A stretch of 64,000 nucleotides of DNA from Clostridia bacterium (GTDB lineage Bacteria > Bacillota > Clostridia > Christensenellales > Borkfalkiaceae): NCBI GenBank assembly GCA_017397305.1, contig JAFQJB010000016.1, positions 20,230 to 84,229 on the forward strand. The letters are read 5' to 3'. Both the position numbers and the translations under genes were made by a program. Positions 8,445 through 17,677 of this stretch are shown piece by piece. The notes under the pieces are model-generated. The model had not been told where the DNA came from. It searched no databases and saw only the letters and a program-made list of their open reading frames with translations. Each line of letters begins with the position of its first letter. Position 1 is the stretch's first letter.

Positions 8445-11400
8445 TTATGCTAAAGTTTGGTCGCCCGTTATATCCGCAACGTCCGAAAGTTTAACCGATA
8501 CCATCTTGGAAACACCCTTTTCTTGCATGGTAACACCGAATAGTGCGTCGGCAAGTTCCATGGTCGGCTTTCTGTGGGTTATAACGATAAATTGCGTGTC
8601 TTGACTGAATTTTTTAAGGTATCTTGCAAATCTATCTACGTTTGCTTCGTCGAGTGCCGCTTCAATTTCGTCGAGTACGCAGAAGGGCATCGGGCGGAGT
8701 TTTAGGATAGAGAACAAGATTGCAATAGCGGTAAGTGCCTTTTCACCACCAGATAGAAGCGAAAGTTTTTGAAGTTTCTTTCCCGGGGGCTCGGCAACGA
8801 TTTCTACGCCTGCTTCCAACTTGTCGTCCACTTGAGAGTAGTCCATTTGAAGCATCGCCCTACCACCACCGAACAATTCCTTAAAGATTTTTTGGAAGTT
8901 TTCGTTGATTTTTGTAAAGCCTTCGTCAAACTGGGTAAGCATTTCACCCTTAATTTTATCGATTGCTTCTTTTAGGTCTTTTTCGGCTTTCTCTAAGTCT
9001 TCTTTTTGAGCGGTCATCTCCTCGTAGCGCTCTTTAAGAGCCTTTGAGTCCTCAATTGCGGTTGCGTTGATTGCACCTAATGAACTACGTTTTTTGCGAA
9101 TTCTTGCTATCTCGCTTTCACCAAATGAAGCGTCGTAATTTTCGGCACGAACTTTAACCGCCGTCTCGTAAGTTTCTTGATAATCTTCCCAAATGCTTTG
9201 TTGCAAATGCTCTAAATCGGAGTCGATTTTTGCAAGTGCAATTTCTTCCAAATGCTTCTTTTCCGAAAGTTCGGTTATTGCATCGGTCAAATATTGTCGC
9301 TTATCAGCATTGCGGTTAAGTTTATCACGAAGTTCGCTCTTGTTTTTGTCGATATTTTCAATCCTTTCGCGAATACCGTTGATATAATCTTGTTCGGCTT
9401 TGGTTAGTGCAACTTTTTCTTGGTCGCGACGAAGTTCTTCAATGATATCTTCTGCACCTTGGTTACTCTTTAATAAGCCGTCGTTAGTCTTTTCAGTTTC
9501 AACGATAACGCCTTTTAGACGTTCGTTCTCGGTTTTTAACGCCGATACAGAGCCTCTAAGTTCGGTAATCTTAACCTGAATTTCCGTGCTTTGTTCGGTG
9601 AGTTGGTCGCGTTCCTTTCTCAGTGCGTCGTATTCGGCTTGGTGCTTATTCGCAGTCTCGGTAGCACTCGTTCTTTCGGCCTCTAGCTTAGCACCACCCA
9701 TATGTACTGCTTGATATTCGGCGTCAACTTTTTCAATTCTTTCCTTAACGTCTTCAATCAAATCGTTTGTATTTTCAATGCTTTGACCGATTTCCGAAAG
9801 TGCCCTTTCAGCAGTCGCTTGCTTTTCCTTTTCGATAAGGTTTTGTTGGCGCTTGCCGTTATACATATCGTTTAAGAGAGTGTGCGCATCTAGTGCCTTG
9901 TCGCGTTTCTTTTCGAGTTCAGCCTTTTGTTCTTTTAATGCGGTCATCTCTTCACGTTTACGTTTTAATTGTTCGGCATTATCTTCAATCTTTCTATCGC
10001 TTGATAATAGCCCTACCGTATCCGTTCTTCTAGAACCACCCGTCATTGCACCCTGTGTTGTAAACACGTCGCCATCCAAGGTAACCATCTTAAACGCAAA
10101 GCGGTATTTATCGGCTATGCGGGTTGCATTTTGCAAGGTATCCACGATAAGCGTGTTGCCAAGAAGGTTGGAAATAACGTTTTCGTATTGCTTATCATAG
10201 GTTACAAGTTGGTTCGCAACACCAAGCGCGCCCGTTTCTTTGAGCGCTAAGGTCACTTGAACGTTTTGCTCCCTAGGTTTAACGGAGGTTATTGGCAAGA
10301 ATGTAATTCTTCCAAGTCCGTTGGTCTTTAAGTATTCAATCAAATATCTCGCATCGTCAGGGGTAGCCGTAACCACGTTTTGTGCAGCGGCGGCAAGCGC
10401 CGTCTCCAATGCGATATCATATTTTTTGTCGCTCTTTATAAGTTCGGCAACAACGCCCTTTATTCTGCGCTTAAGTTCGCCGTTTTGTTTTGCCTTATTT
10501 AAAAGGTTTTTAACCGCGGGGGCATACCCCTCGTAATTGTCTTTAAGTGCTTTATAGAAATTGTCTTTGGTAACGAGCGTTGTGATTACTGAGTTTAACG
10601 AATAGATTGCATTGTCAAGTTTTGCAACCTCTTCGTTGCCGTTTCTAATCTCGTCTTCCTTATGCTCGATTTGGTTTCTAAGGTCGAAAATAGCACGGTC
10701 AAGTTCGTCAATATTTTTGTCGCACTTCTCCTTATTATTGAAAAGCTCGTCCCTCTTTACCGAAAGTTCGTCAAGTTTAGTGGTAAGTTCGTCAAGTTTT
10801 TCCATCAAATTGCTCTTTTCGATAGACTTAGTGCCCTTGTTTAATTTGATGTCAGAAAGCGTTTCGATAGATTCGATAACCTTCTTTCTATTTGCGTTTT
10901 GAAGTTCTTCACCGAGAGCAATCTTTTCGGATACCGTTAAGAGTTTTTTAGATAATTTTTCGGCTTGTTTTTGCAATTCTTCAAGTTGCGCAAGGTCGTT
11001 ACCTAATTTTTGCTCGTTATCGGTAAAGGTTTGTTCGCACTCTTTGACAAGTTCTATATTTGCCTTTATCTCGTTATTAGCGCGCTCTATTTGGCTCTTT
11101 AAGTAGGAAATCTTTTGTTCGTAAAGTTGCTTTGCGCCCGAAGATTTTTCCATATTAACGCGCTTTTCAAGTAGTTCGTCGTTAAGGTTTTTAAGTTTGA
11201 TATCAGCTTCAGAAATATCGGAGAAAATCTTATCGTATTCGCTTTGAACCTTTTCCAATTCACTGCTTCTTAATGCGCTTTGCTCCTCAATACCCTTTAT
11301 TCTAACGTTGATTTTGCCCTTTGCAGTCTCAACGCCGTCAACTTTAGCGATATAGGTGTTAAGTTCGTGGAATTTAAGTTCTTCCGAAAGTTCGTTAAAC

Positions 11401-12041
11401 TCCTTTGCCTTTGCCGCTTGTCTCTCTAAGGGGGCAAGTTGATTTTCAATCTCGGTCAAAATGTCGATATATCTAACCAAGTTCTCGTGCGTTCTTTCAA
11501 GTTTACGCTCCGATTCGTTCTTTCTAGTCTTAAACTTAGCAATACCCGTTGCCTCTTCAAAAATCATACGGCGGTCTTCGGGTTTTGCCGACATAATTTC
11601 TTCAACCTTACCTTGACCGATTATAGTATAACCCTCTTTACCGATACCGCATTCGTGCAAAAGGTCAACGATATCGCGAAGTCTTGCTGGTTGCTTGTTG
11701 ATATAATATTCACTTTCACCGCTACGGAAAAGTTTTCTCGTGATAATCAGTTCGTTATAGTCGATGCTGAACATCTTGTTAGAATTGTCGAAGTATAGCG
11801 AAACTTCGCAATAAGAAAGGGACTTTCTTCCTTGCGTTCCGCTAAAAATAACGTCCTGCATGCTAGAACCACGAAGGGTTTTTGCCGATTGTTCACCAAG
11901 CACCCAACGAATAGCGTCCGCAACGTTACTCTTACCACAGCCGTTAGGCCCAACAATTCCCGTTATGCCGTCGCCAAACTTGATTTCGGCTTTATCGGCA
12001 AACGATTTAAATCCGTAAATTTCCACCTTTTCGAAATTCAC
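8445..12041 (-). CDS. smc: Chromosome segregation protein SMC
   Basis: SMC is the condensin ATPase. The 1198-residue protein has Walker A GPNGCGKSNVADAIRWVLGEQ near residue 31, long coiled coils on both sides of a hinge (about 500-660; GYAPAVKNLL, the GGSRR motif at its end), the signature LSGGEKALTAIAILFSIL near 1100 and Walker B FCVLDEIEAALDEANV. Length and order match family norms. It lies in asnS-plsX-rnc-smc-ftsY; rnc-smc-ftsY is the classic Firmicutes trio. Confidence 0.98.
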   Translation of the reverse strand: MNFEKVEIYGFKSFADKAEIKFGDGITGIVGPNGCGKSNVADAIRWVLGEQSAKTLRGSSMQDVIFSGTQGRKSLSYCEVSLYFDNSNKMFSIDYNELIITRKLFRSGESEYYINKQPARLRDIVDLLHECGIGKEGYTIIGQGKVEEIMSAKPEDRRMIFEEATGIAKFKTRKNESERKLERTHENLVRYIDILTEIENQLAPLERQAAKAKEFNELSEELKFHELNTYIAKVDGVETAKGKINVRIKGIEEQSALRSSELEKVQSEYDKIFSDISEADIKLKNLNDELLEKRVNMEKSSGAKQLYEQKISYLKSQIERANNEIKANIELVKECEQTFTDNEQKLGNDLAQLEELQKQAEKLSKKLLTVSEKIALGEELQNANRKKVIESIETLSDIKLNKGTKSIEKSNLMEKLDELTTKLDELSVKRDELFNNKEKCDKNIDELDRAIFDLRNQIEHKEDEIRNGNEEVAKLDNAIYSLNSVITTLVTKDNFYKALKDNYEGYAPAVKNLLNKAKQNGELKRRIKGVVAELIKSDKKYDIALETALAAAAQNVVTATPDDARYLIEYLKTNGLGRITFLPITSVKPREQNVQVTLALKETGALGVANQLVTYDKQYENVISNLLGNTLIVDTLQNATRIADKYRFAFKMVTLDGDVFTTQGAMTGGSRRTDTVGLLSSDRKIEDNAEQLKRKREEMTALKEQKAELEKKRDKALDAHTLLNDMYNGKRQQNLIEKEKQATAERALSEIGQSIENTNDLIEDVKERIEKVDAEYQAVHMGGAKLEAERTSATETANKHQAEYDALRKERDQLTEQSTEIQVKITELRGSVSALKTENERLKGVIVETEKTNDGLLKSNQGAEDIIEELRRDQEKVALTKAEQDYINGIRERIENIDKNKSELRDKLNRNADKRQYLTDAITELSEKKHLEEIALAKIDSDLEHLQQSIWEDYQETYETAVKVRAENYDASFGESEIARIRKKRSSLGAINATAIEDSKALKERYEEMTAQKEDLEKAEKDLKEAIDKIKGEMLTQFDEGFTKINENFQKIFKELFGGGRAMLQMDYSQVDDKLEAGVEIVAEPPGKKLQKLSLLSGGEKALTAIAILFSILKLRPMPFCVLDEIEAALDEANVDRFARYLKKFSQDTQFIVITHRKPTMELADALFGVTMQEKGVSKMVSVKLSDVADITGDQTLA

Positions 12042-12059
12042 TTTTATACCACCTTAAAA

Positions 12060-12755
12060 TTAGTTTTTGTTTATCTTATTAAGCGCCTTTTCAGCAGCGT
12101 TCATCTCAGCAGATTTTTTACTTCTTCCCTCGCCTTCTGCAAGCCTTTGTCCGTTTAGAAGTGCCGCCACCCTAAACATGGGCGAGTGGTCTGGTCCACT
12201 GCGACGGAGCATTTCGTAACTTATACTGCCAAGTTTATACTTTTGAACGTATTCTTGAAAACGACTTTTATAATCGGTTTTTTCCGCATTAGTTTGATTT
12301 TTTATCGATTTTTTTTCGATAACCGAAATAAGCGTGCGCATTATAAACTCTTTGGCAAGGTTAATTCCGCCGTCTATGTAAATGCCTGCAACCAAAGCCT
12401 CGTATATGCTTGAAAAAAGTTTTTGGTCAAGGCTAGACGATTTTTCCTGACCACGTCCAAGCAAAACGAACTCTTCTATCCCAAGTTTTTTTACCGCTTT
12501 AAGAAGTGGGGTTTTGGAAACGATTTGTGCCCTTGCTTTAGTTAGGTAACCCTCGTCGCCATAGCCGTTCTTATAAAGGTACTCGGTAACCACAAACTGA
12601 ATAATAGAGTCCCCAAAAAACTCCAAGAGTTCGTTGTCGCTCTCCCCGTGCTCGTTTGCGTAGGACGCGTGTGTGAAGCATTTTCTAAGAAGCATTTTGT
12701 CCTTAAACGAATAGCCTATTTTTTCTTCGCAACCCGTTATATCAAAAATGCTCAT
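12060..12755 (-). CDS. rnc: Ribonuclease III
   Basis: RNase III cleaves double-stranded RNA in rRNA and mRNA processing. The signature is present as NELLEFFGDSIIQFVVTEYL (usual form xRLEFLGDAVL), with catalytic E and D in EFFGDS, a second acidic patch SSIYEALVAGIYIDGG, and a C-terminal dsRNA-binding domain (YKSRFQEYVQKYKL ... SKKSAEMNAAEKAL). The start shares one base with the plsX stop. Confidence 0.97.
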   Translation of the reverse strand: MSIFDITGCEEKIGYSFKDKMLLRKCFTHASYANEHGESDNELLEFFGDSIIQFVVTEYLYKNGYGDEGYLTKARAQIVSKTPLLKAVKKLGIEEFVLLGRGQEKSSSLDQKLFSSIYEALVAGIYIDGGINLAKEFIMRTLISVIEKKSIKNQTNAEKTDYKSRFQEYVQKYKLGSISYEMLRRSGPDHSPMFRVAALLNGQRLAEGEGRSKKSAEMNAAEKALNKINKN

Positions 12756-13777
12756 TAGCCTTGCGCCTCGTTCACCTCTTGCAATGCAAGTTTTTCTTTA
12801 ATCTTATCGGCAATATCAAAGTCAGCGTAAGCTACTGCTTGCAAGATTGCCGCCTTTATTGCAGAACGTTTTGACGAGCCGTGCGCCTTGATAACGGGCT
12901 TGTTAACGCCCACGAAAAGTGCACCGCCGTGATTATTATAGTCAAGTTTTTTAGCAAGTTTTTTGAAGGTCTTTTTAAGGAGCAAGCCACCGATTTTACC
13001 AATAAACGTTGACTTAATATCCTTTTTCATAACTTTAAGAAGCATTTTGATTGCGCCCTCGATTGACTTAACGGCAACGTTACCGCTAAACCCGTCGGTC
13101 ACAACGACGTCAACTTCGCCCGCTAGAATATCGCGACCTTCAATGTTACCAATAAAGTTGATACCCTTTGCCGATTCTAGCAAGGGATAAACTTCGTGAA
13201 TAAGTGCGTTACCCTTTTCCTTTTCGGTACCGTTAGATAAAAGCCCAACTTTGGGATTTTTTACGCCAGTCGCCTCTAAAAAGGCAGTTCCCATAAGTGC
13301 AAACTGAACGAGATTTATACTCTTACAGTCGGCATTTGCACCCGCGTCCATCATAATAACGTTTTTGCCGTCGATTGCCGTTGGCATAATCGGGCAAAGT
13401 GCAGGACGACTTATACCGCCAATTCTTCCAAGTTTTAAGGTTGCCCCAACAAGTACCGCACCCGTTGAACCAGCCGAAACGAATGCTTTTGCATCGTCGT
13501 TTTCTTTAAGTTCCTTAAAAGCTACGCAAATTGAACTTTCGGGTTTTTTTCGTATTGCAACGGTGGGTTCTTCTTCGCAAGTAATAACGTCGGGTGCGTT
13601 AATAATTTCCACCCTTTCTTTATCGTACTCGTAACCTTCAAGAAGTTTTTCGATAACCTCTTGTTTGCCCACCAATACCGCCGTGAACTGCTTATTTTCT
13701 TGCATTGCGGAAACTGTACCCGCAATAACTTCCTCGGGTGAATGGTCACCACCAAAGGCGTCTATCAAAATTTTCAT
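12755..13777 (-). CDS. plsX: Phosphate acyltransferase PlsX
   Basis: PlsX makes acyl-phosphate from acyl-ACP for PlsY in phospholipid synthesis. The 340 residues begin MKILIDAFGGDHSPEEVIAG and include FVSAGSTGAVLVGATLKLGRI, ALCPIMPT, MMDAGANADCKSINLVQFA and NNHGGALFVGVNKPVIKAHGSS, all family hallmarks. Here it is between asnS and rnc; the fabD/acpP genes often found next to it are not present. Confidence 0.97.
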   Translation of the reverse strand: MKILIDAFGGDHSPEEVIAGTVSAMQENKQFTAVLVGKQEVIEKLLEGYEYDKERVEIINAPDVITCEEEPTVAIRKKPESSICVAFKELKENDDAKAFVSAGSTGAVLVGATLKLGRIGGISRPALCPIMPTAIDGKNVIMMDAGANADCKSINLVQFALMGTAFLEATGVKNPKVGLLSNGTEKEKGNALIHEVYPLLESAKGINFIGNIEGRDILAGEVDVVVTDGFSGNVAVKSIEGAIKMLLKVMKKDIKSTFIGKIGGLLLKKTFKKLAKKLDYNNHGGALFVGVNKPVIKAHGSSKRSAIKAAILQAVAYADFDIADKIKEKLALQEVNEAQG

Positions 13778-13797
13778 AATTTTCTTTCCTTTAATTT

Positions 13798-15189
13798 TTA
13801 GTTTTCAAGCGTTCCAACTGTTCTCGGGAAGGGAAGAACGTCTCTAATGTTTGAAATACCGGTTAGGTACATAATCATTCTTTCAAACCCTAAGCCGAAA
13901 CCAGAGTGGATAACACCGCCGTATTTTCTTAGGTCAAGGTATGACTTATAATCGTCCTTATTAAGTCCGCATTCAGCCATTCTTTGCTCTAAAATTTCCA
14001 TTCTTTCTTCACGCTGACTTCCGCCGATAAGTTCGCCGATACCGGGAACCAAAAGGTCGCTTGCGGCAACCGTCTTTTTATCGTCGTTAAGTCTCATATA
14101 GAACGCCTTTATATCCTTAGGATAATCGGTCAAGAACACAGGTTTTTTGAACACTTCTTCGGTGATATAACGTTCGTGCTCACTTTGAAGGTCAACGCCC
14201 CAATATACAGGCGCTTCAAACCTATCCTTTACCTTTTCCAAAATTTCAATCGCTTCGGTGTAGGTAAGGCGCTTAAACTCGTTATTCTTAACGTTGTTAA
14301 GTCTTTCGATAAGTCCGTTGTCAACAAATCTATTCAAGAACTCAATCTCTTCTTTGCAAGTATCCATAACCCTTTCGATTATGTATTTTACCATTGCTTC
14401 AGCGCAGTCCATATCGTCGGATAGGTCGGCAAAAGCAAGTTCGGGCTCTATCATCCAAAACTCTGCCGCGTGACGAACTGTGTTAGAGTGTTCTGCTCTA
14501 AAGGTAGGTCCAAAGGTGTAAACGTTAGAGTATGCCATTGCAAAGTTTTCAACGTCTAACTGACCTGAAACGGTAAGGCTTGCTTTTTTACCAAAGAAGT
14601 CTTGCTTATAGTCTGCCCCGCCGTTGTCAAGGGGAAGATTGTCAAGGTCTAGAGTAGTTACTTGGAACATTGCGCCCGCACCTTCACAGTCGCTTCCCGT
14701 GATAATCGGGGTGTGAACGTACACAAAGCCCCTTTCGTTAAAGAAACTGTGGATTGCAAAAGCCGCTTCGCTTCTAATCTTAAACACTGCGTTGAAGGTG
14801 TTCGTTCTAGGACGCAAGTGAGGCATGGTACGCAAAAATTCTAGCGTATGTCTTTTCTTTTGTAAGGGATAGTCGGGAGTGGAAGTTCCAAGCACCTCGA
14901 TACTATCGGCATTGATTTCAAAGGGTTGTTTGTTTTCGGGGGTTAAAATAAGCGTACCCGTAACCGAAAGACAAGCACCCACGTTTTGCTTTGCAATTTC
15001 ATCGTAATTTGAAACCTTGTTTCTATCAAAAACGATTTGGCAGTTCTTAAAGTAAGAACCGTCGTTAAGTTCGATAAAACCGAACGATTTAGAGTCGCGA
15101 ATGGTTTTTGCCCAACCGCAAACGGTAACGGTTTTACCGCCAAAGTCTTTAGCTGAATTGAAAATCTTTTTAAGTTCTGTCCTCTTCAT
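13798..15189 (-). CDS. asnS: Asparaginyl-tRNA synthetase
   Basis: A class II synthetase of 463 residues with an N-terminal OB fold ([25 protein letters not shown]), motif 2 [26 protein letters not shown] and motif 3 [27 protein letters not shown]. The E in FWMIEPE plus the short N-terminal region favour AsnRS over AspRS. It is the first gene of a run reaching ftsY and has its own promoter. Confidence 0.96.
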   Translation of the reverse strand: MKRTELKKIFNSAKDFGGKTVTVCGWAKTIRDSKSFGFIELNDGSYFKNCQIVFDRNKVSNYDEIAKQNVGACLSVTGTLILTPENKQPFEINADSIEVLGTSTPDYPLQKKRHTLEFLRTMPHLRPRTNTFNAVFKIRSEAAFAIHSFFNERGFVYVHTPIITGSDCEGAGAMFQVTTLDLDNLPLDNGGADYKQDFFGKKASLTVSGQLDVENFAMAYSNVYTFGPTFRAEHSNTVRHAAEFWMIEPELAFADLSDDMDCAEAMVKYIIERVMDTCKEEIEFLNRFVDNGLIERLNNVKNNEFKRLTYTEAIEILEKVKDRFEAPVYWGVDLQSEHERYITEEVFKKPVFLTDYPKDIKAFYMRLNDDKKTVAASDLLVPGIGELIGGSQREERMEILEQRMAECGLNKDDYKSYLDLRKYGGVIHSGFGLGFERMIMYLTGISNIRDVLPFPRTVGTLEN

Positions 15190-15228
15190 AATAGCACCTT
15201 TGTCTAAATTTAAAATTATACGAAATAC

Positions 15229-15257
15229 ATTATATCATTTTTTAACCGACTTTACAA
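15229..15257 (-). promoter_or_regulatory. Promoter for asnS-plsX-rnc-smc-ftsY
   Basis: The minus strand reads TTGTAA (15252-15257), 17 bases, then TATAAT (15229-15234), about 40 bases before the asnS start. Confidence 0.7.
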
Positions 15258-15297
15258 GAGAAATGCGCAAATTTTTGCTATCCTTTTCCTTTAAAAA

Positions 15298-15330
15298 GGA
15301 AAAAGACCGAAAAATTCGGTCCTTTTTTTA
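15298..15330 (-). terminator. Terminator after the GNAT-like gene
   Basis: GACCGAA/TTCGGTC with T-tracts on both sides at 15305-15321, directly after the stop of the minus-strand gene at 15328. It could work in both directions. Confidence 0.8.
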
Positions 15331-16467
15331 TTTTATTAAACTTCCTATCCCTTTTACGTAGGTTTGGCGGTGCTTTACTATATCGCCGTGCAACCTTTCC
15401 ATTTGTGCTTGAATTTCAGCATTATGTATAAGCGTTGGGTTAGATTCGACCACCTGAACGTCTGAATCAAAAACGTTTTTTATAATTTTTGACATCATCA
15501 AAGCTATTATACCGCTGTCTTTATATTTATGCCTTGTTCCCACAAGCGCCATCTCCAACTCTTTTGGGTGTCTTATACTTTTTAGCACCCTTATAAACCC
15601 AAGCGGAAATAGTTTTCCTTTTGATTTGATAAGCGAATCGCTTATAGACGGCAGCACAACCGCAAACGCAACCACTTCATCATTTTCATCAACCAACAAA
15701 CTCACATACTTAATATTTACGATGGTGGCAAACTGTTTTAAAACGTTTTTAACCGCCTTGCCCTCGATAGGCACAAACCCGTCTAAATGCCCATACGCTT
15801 CGTTTAAGGTATCAAAAAGCCCCCTGCCATAGCGTTTCAAAACCTGCCTTACGCCCATTGTTTCGGTAACGTCACGCAGGCGTGAGCGCGCAAGAATTTT
15901 ATCCGCAAGCAAGTGTATCCTATCGTAATTTTTGTCTCTAAAATCAAACCGCCTTTCTATCCATTTAGATTCATCTTCAAAGCCAAGCTCGGTCATTCGC
16001 TTGCAAAAATAAGGATAGTAATAATTGGTTGCATAAGTGCTTCTTTGATTGAAACCGAAGGTTAGCATTCCCTCCCTATCGGTATCGTTAAAGCCCCACG
16101 GACCGTGGATAGTATCCATTCCGTTATCTCGCCCAAATTTTTCAACTGCACCTAAAAGCGCCTTGAACACTTCTACGTCATCAATACACTCAAAGCGAGA
16201 AAACCTTATCATTTTTTTTGCGCGAAGTTCGTTGTCCTTTTTGTTTATTAGCCCCGCTATTCTACCCACAAGCTTGCCGTCTTTATAGGCTAAAAATGCT
16301 TTGCAGTCATTACCAACAAGGCTAAAGTTCTTTTTGGGGTTGAAGGTGTTAAGTTCGTCACTTCTTAGCGACGGAACGTAATACGGACAATCTCTATAAA
16401 GTTTTATAGGATAAGAAGCGAACTTTCGCATATCCCTTTTCGACCTTACTTCTCTTATTTCAATCAT
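15328..16467 (-). CDS. GNAT-fold N-acyltransferase-like protein (YghO-like)
   Basis: About 380 residues from the ATG at 16467, which has an AAGGA site; the frame extends 14 codons further upstream with no better start. The beginning, IEIREVRSKRDMRKFASYPIKLYRDCPYYVPSL, and KAFLAYKDGKLVGRIAGLINKKDNE resemble large GNAT-like proteins such as YghO; HGPWGFNDTDREGML is a second conserved-looking block, and VGTRHKYKDSGI may be the acetyl-CoA loop of a second GNAT half. The substrate is unknown. It is monocistronic between two terminators. Confidence 0.6.
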   Translation of the reverse strand: MIEIREVRSKRDMRKFASYPIKLYRDCPYYVPSLRSDELNTFNPKKNFSLVGNDCKAFLAYKDGKLVGRIAGLINKKDNELRAKKMIRFSRFECIDDVEVFKALLGAVEKFGRDNGMDTIHGPWGFNDTDREGMLTFGFNQRSTYATNYYYPYFCKRMTELGFEDESKWIERRFDFRDKNYDRIHLLADKILARSRLRDVTETMGVRQVLKRYGRGLFDTLNEAYGHLDGFVPIEGKAVKNVLKQFATIVNIKYVSLLVDENDEVVAFAVVLPSISDSLIKSKGKLFPLGFIRVLKSIRHPKELEMALVGTRHKYKDSGIIALMMSKIIKNVFDSDVQVVESNPTLIHNAEIQAQMERLHGDIVKHRQTYVKGIGSLIK

Positions 16468-16536
16468 AAAAATCCTTAAAACCACGCACTTTTTCACATA
16501 TAAATGCATAGCACTTTATATTAATTTGTCACCTAT

Positions 16537-16564
16537 ATTATATCACAAATTTTTATAAGCACAA
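16537..16564 (-). promoter_or_regulatory. Possible promoter for the GNAT-like gene
   Basis: A perfect TATAAT at 16537-16542 lies 16 bases from a weak TTGTGC on the minus strand, about 70 bases before the ATG at 16467. Confidence 0.45.
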
Positions 16565-16620
16565 ACGAATTTTTAGTCTTTTTATGTCGAAAACAAAACT
16601 TTTTGACAAATCAACAAGTT

Positions 16621-16743
16621 TTATTTTTCTTCTTGCGTTTCCCTCACAATTTTTGGGGGCGTTTGGTCTTTAAGTGCCATAATGTATTGCGCATATTGTT
16701 CTTCTGTTAGTTTTTTAACTTTGTTTTTTTTCTTTTTTGCCAT
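16621..16743 (-). CDS. Small lysine-rich protein, function unknown
   Basis: From the ATG at 16743 this is 40 residues: a basic start MAKKKKNKVKKLTEEQYAQY followed by a charged tail ending in ETQEEK. A GAGGG site lies 5 bases before this ATG, which favours it over the in-frame ATGs further upstream. I recognise no family. The clear ribosome binding site and strong charge bias suggest a real small protein. It is followed at once by the region upstream of the GNAT-like gene. Confidence 0.5.
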   Translation of the reverse strand: MAKKKKNKVKKLTEEQYAQYIMALKDQTPPKIVRETQEEK

Positions 16744-16800
16744 AATATCCCTCTTTTTTATGGTGGTATTATGCTCTTTCATCAACTTTTTATACCGCGA

Positions 16801-16834
16801 TAAAATAAAAACCCTCACTAATCAGGTGAAGGTT
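16801..16834 (-). terminator. Terminator after the HEAT-like gene
   Basis: Minus-strand AACCTTCAC and GTGAGGGTT pair around a 7-base loop and are followed by a T-rich run; it lies 12 bases beyond the stop at 16847. Confidence 0.8.
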
Positions 16835-16846
16835 TTTTGTTGCTTT

Positions 16847-17674
16847 TTATTGTTTTTGTTCTTTTTGTTTTTCAAAGATTTTCTTATAGGTCTTTTCGTT
16901 TGAAAAATCGCGTTCTTTATTGTACTGACCGCCAAGCGCCTCTATTGCAAATCTAAGTTCCTCAAAATCGGCATAGGAAATCTTTTCCCTCTCAATTGCC
17001 TCCATTAGTACTGGTAGAGCGCGTTCGTCACCGAATTTTGATAGGTAACCCGCATAAATTTGAAGGTCTGCTGGGTGAGAAACAAACTCGTCTACAAGCA
17101 AGTTAAACACCCTATCGTCCTTTTGACAGTGGGATAAAATTTCCACAAGGTTAACCCTCTTTTGCTCGCTAACCCCGTCTATCTCTAAAAGAATTGCTTC
17201 TTTTACATCGTCAGCCATATCGCATAATAGTTCGGTTGCAAGTTCCCTTATCCCCTCGCTATAATCCCAAAGAATAAACTCTAAATATTTATCCTTTGCC
17301 TTTTTTGACTGCATTTGACCTAGCATATTCATTAAATAAACTATCAATTCTTCATCAGCATTTTGCCTTATAGCAGAGCACACCGCATCTTCGTTTTTCT
17401 TGTCCGCCGTTATTGCTTCACACAAAAAGTCTGAAACGGCAACGCCCTCTTCAACGTGGCGAGCAAGGGTTTTTACAAGTTCTTCACCCGAAAAGCCCCT
17501 ATAGTAACTATTTGGGGTTTTGCCGTCTAGTTCTTTTAATTTTTCGTCACCAAACTTAACGTAAAGGTCGGGAATTTTGTTCTCAATTTCTTCGGGTTTA
17601 ACCTTGCCTATGTTGCTATAAACGTAATTGGAAATATACTTATCAAACAATGCGTCGATGTCAATTATTTTCAT
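16847..17674 (-). CDS. HEAT-like helical-repeat protein, function unknown
   Basis: A 275-residue acidic, all-helical-looking protein. Repeats of roughly 30 residues are visible, for example YLEFILWDYSEGIRELATELLCDM and YLSKFGDERALPVLMEAIERE, which resemble HEAT repeats. No signal peptide, membrane segment or catalytic motif is visible. It starts three bases after the TPR protein stop, so the two are probably co-translated and may act together. Confidence 0.55.
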   Translation of the reverse strand: MKIIDIDALFDKYISNYVYSNIGKVKPEEIENKIPDLYVKFGDEKLKELDGKTPNSYYRGFSGEELVKTLARHVEEGVAVSDFLCEAITADKKNEDAVCSAIRQNADEELIVYLMNMLGQMQSKKAKDKYLEFILWDYSEGIRELATELLCDMADDVKEAILLEIDGVSEQKRVNLVEILSHCQKDDRVFNLLVDEFVSHPADLQIYAGYLSKFGDERALPVLMEAIEREKISYADFEELRFAIEALGGQYNKERDFSNEKTYKKIFEKQKEQKQ

Positions 17675-17677
17675 ATC

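Noticed and set aside
11439..11798. Long open frames on the strand opposite smc and other housekeeping genes
   Set aside because: They overlap well-conserved genes, lack ribosome binding sites and have low-complexity translations, so they are shadows.
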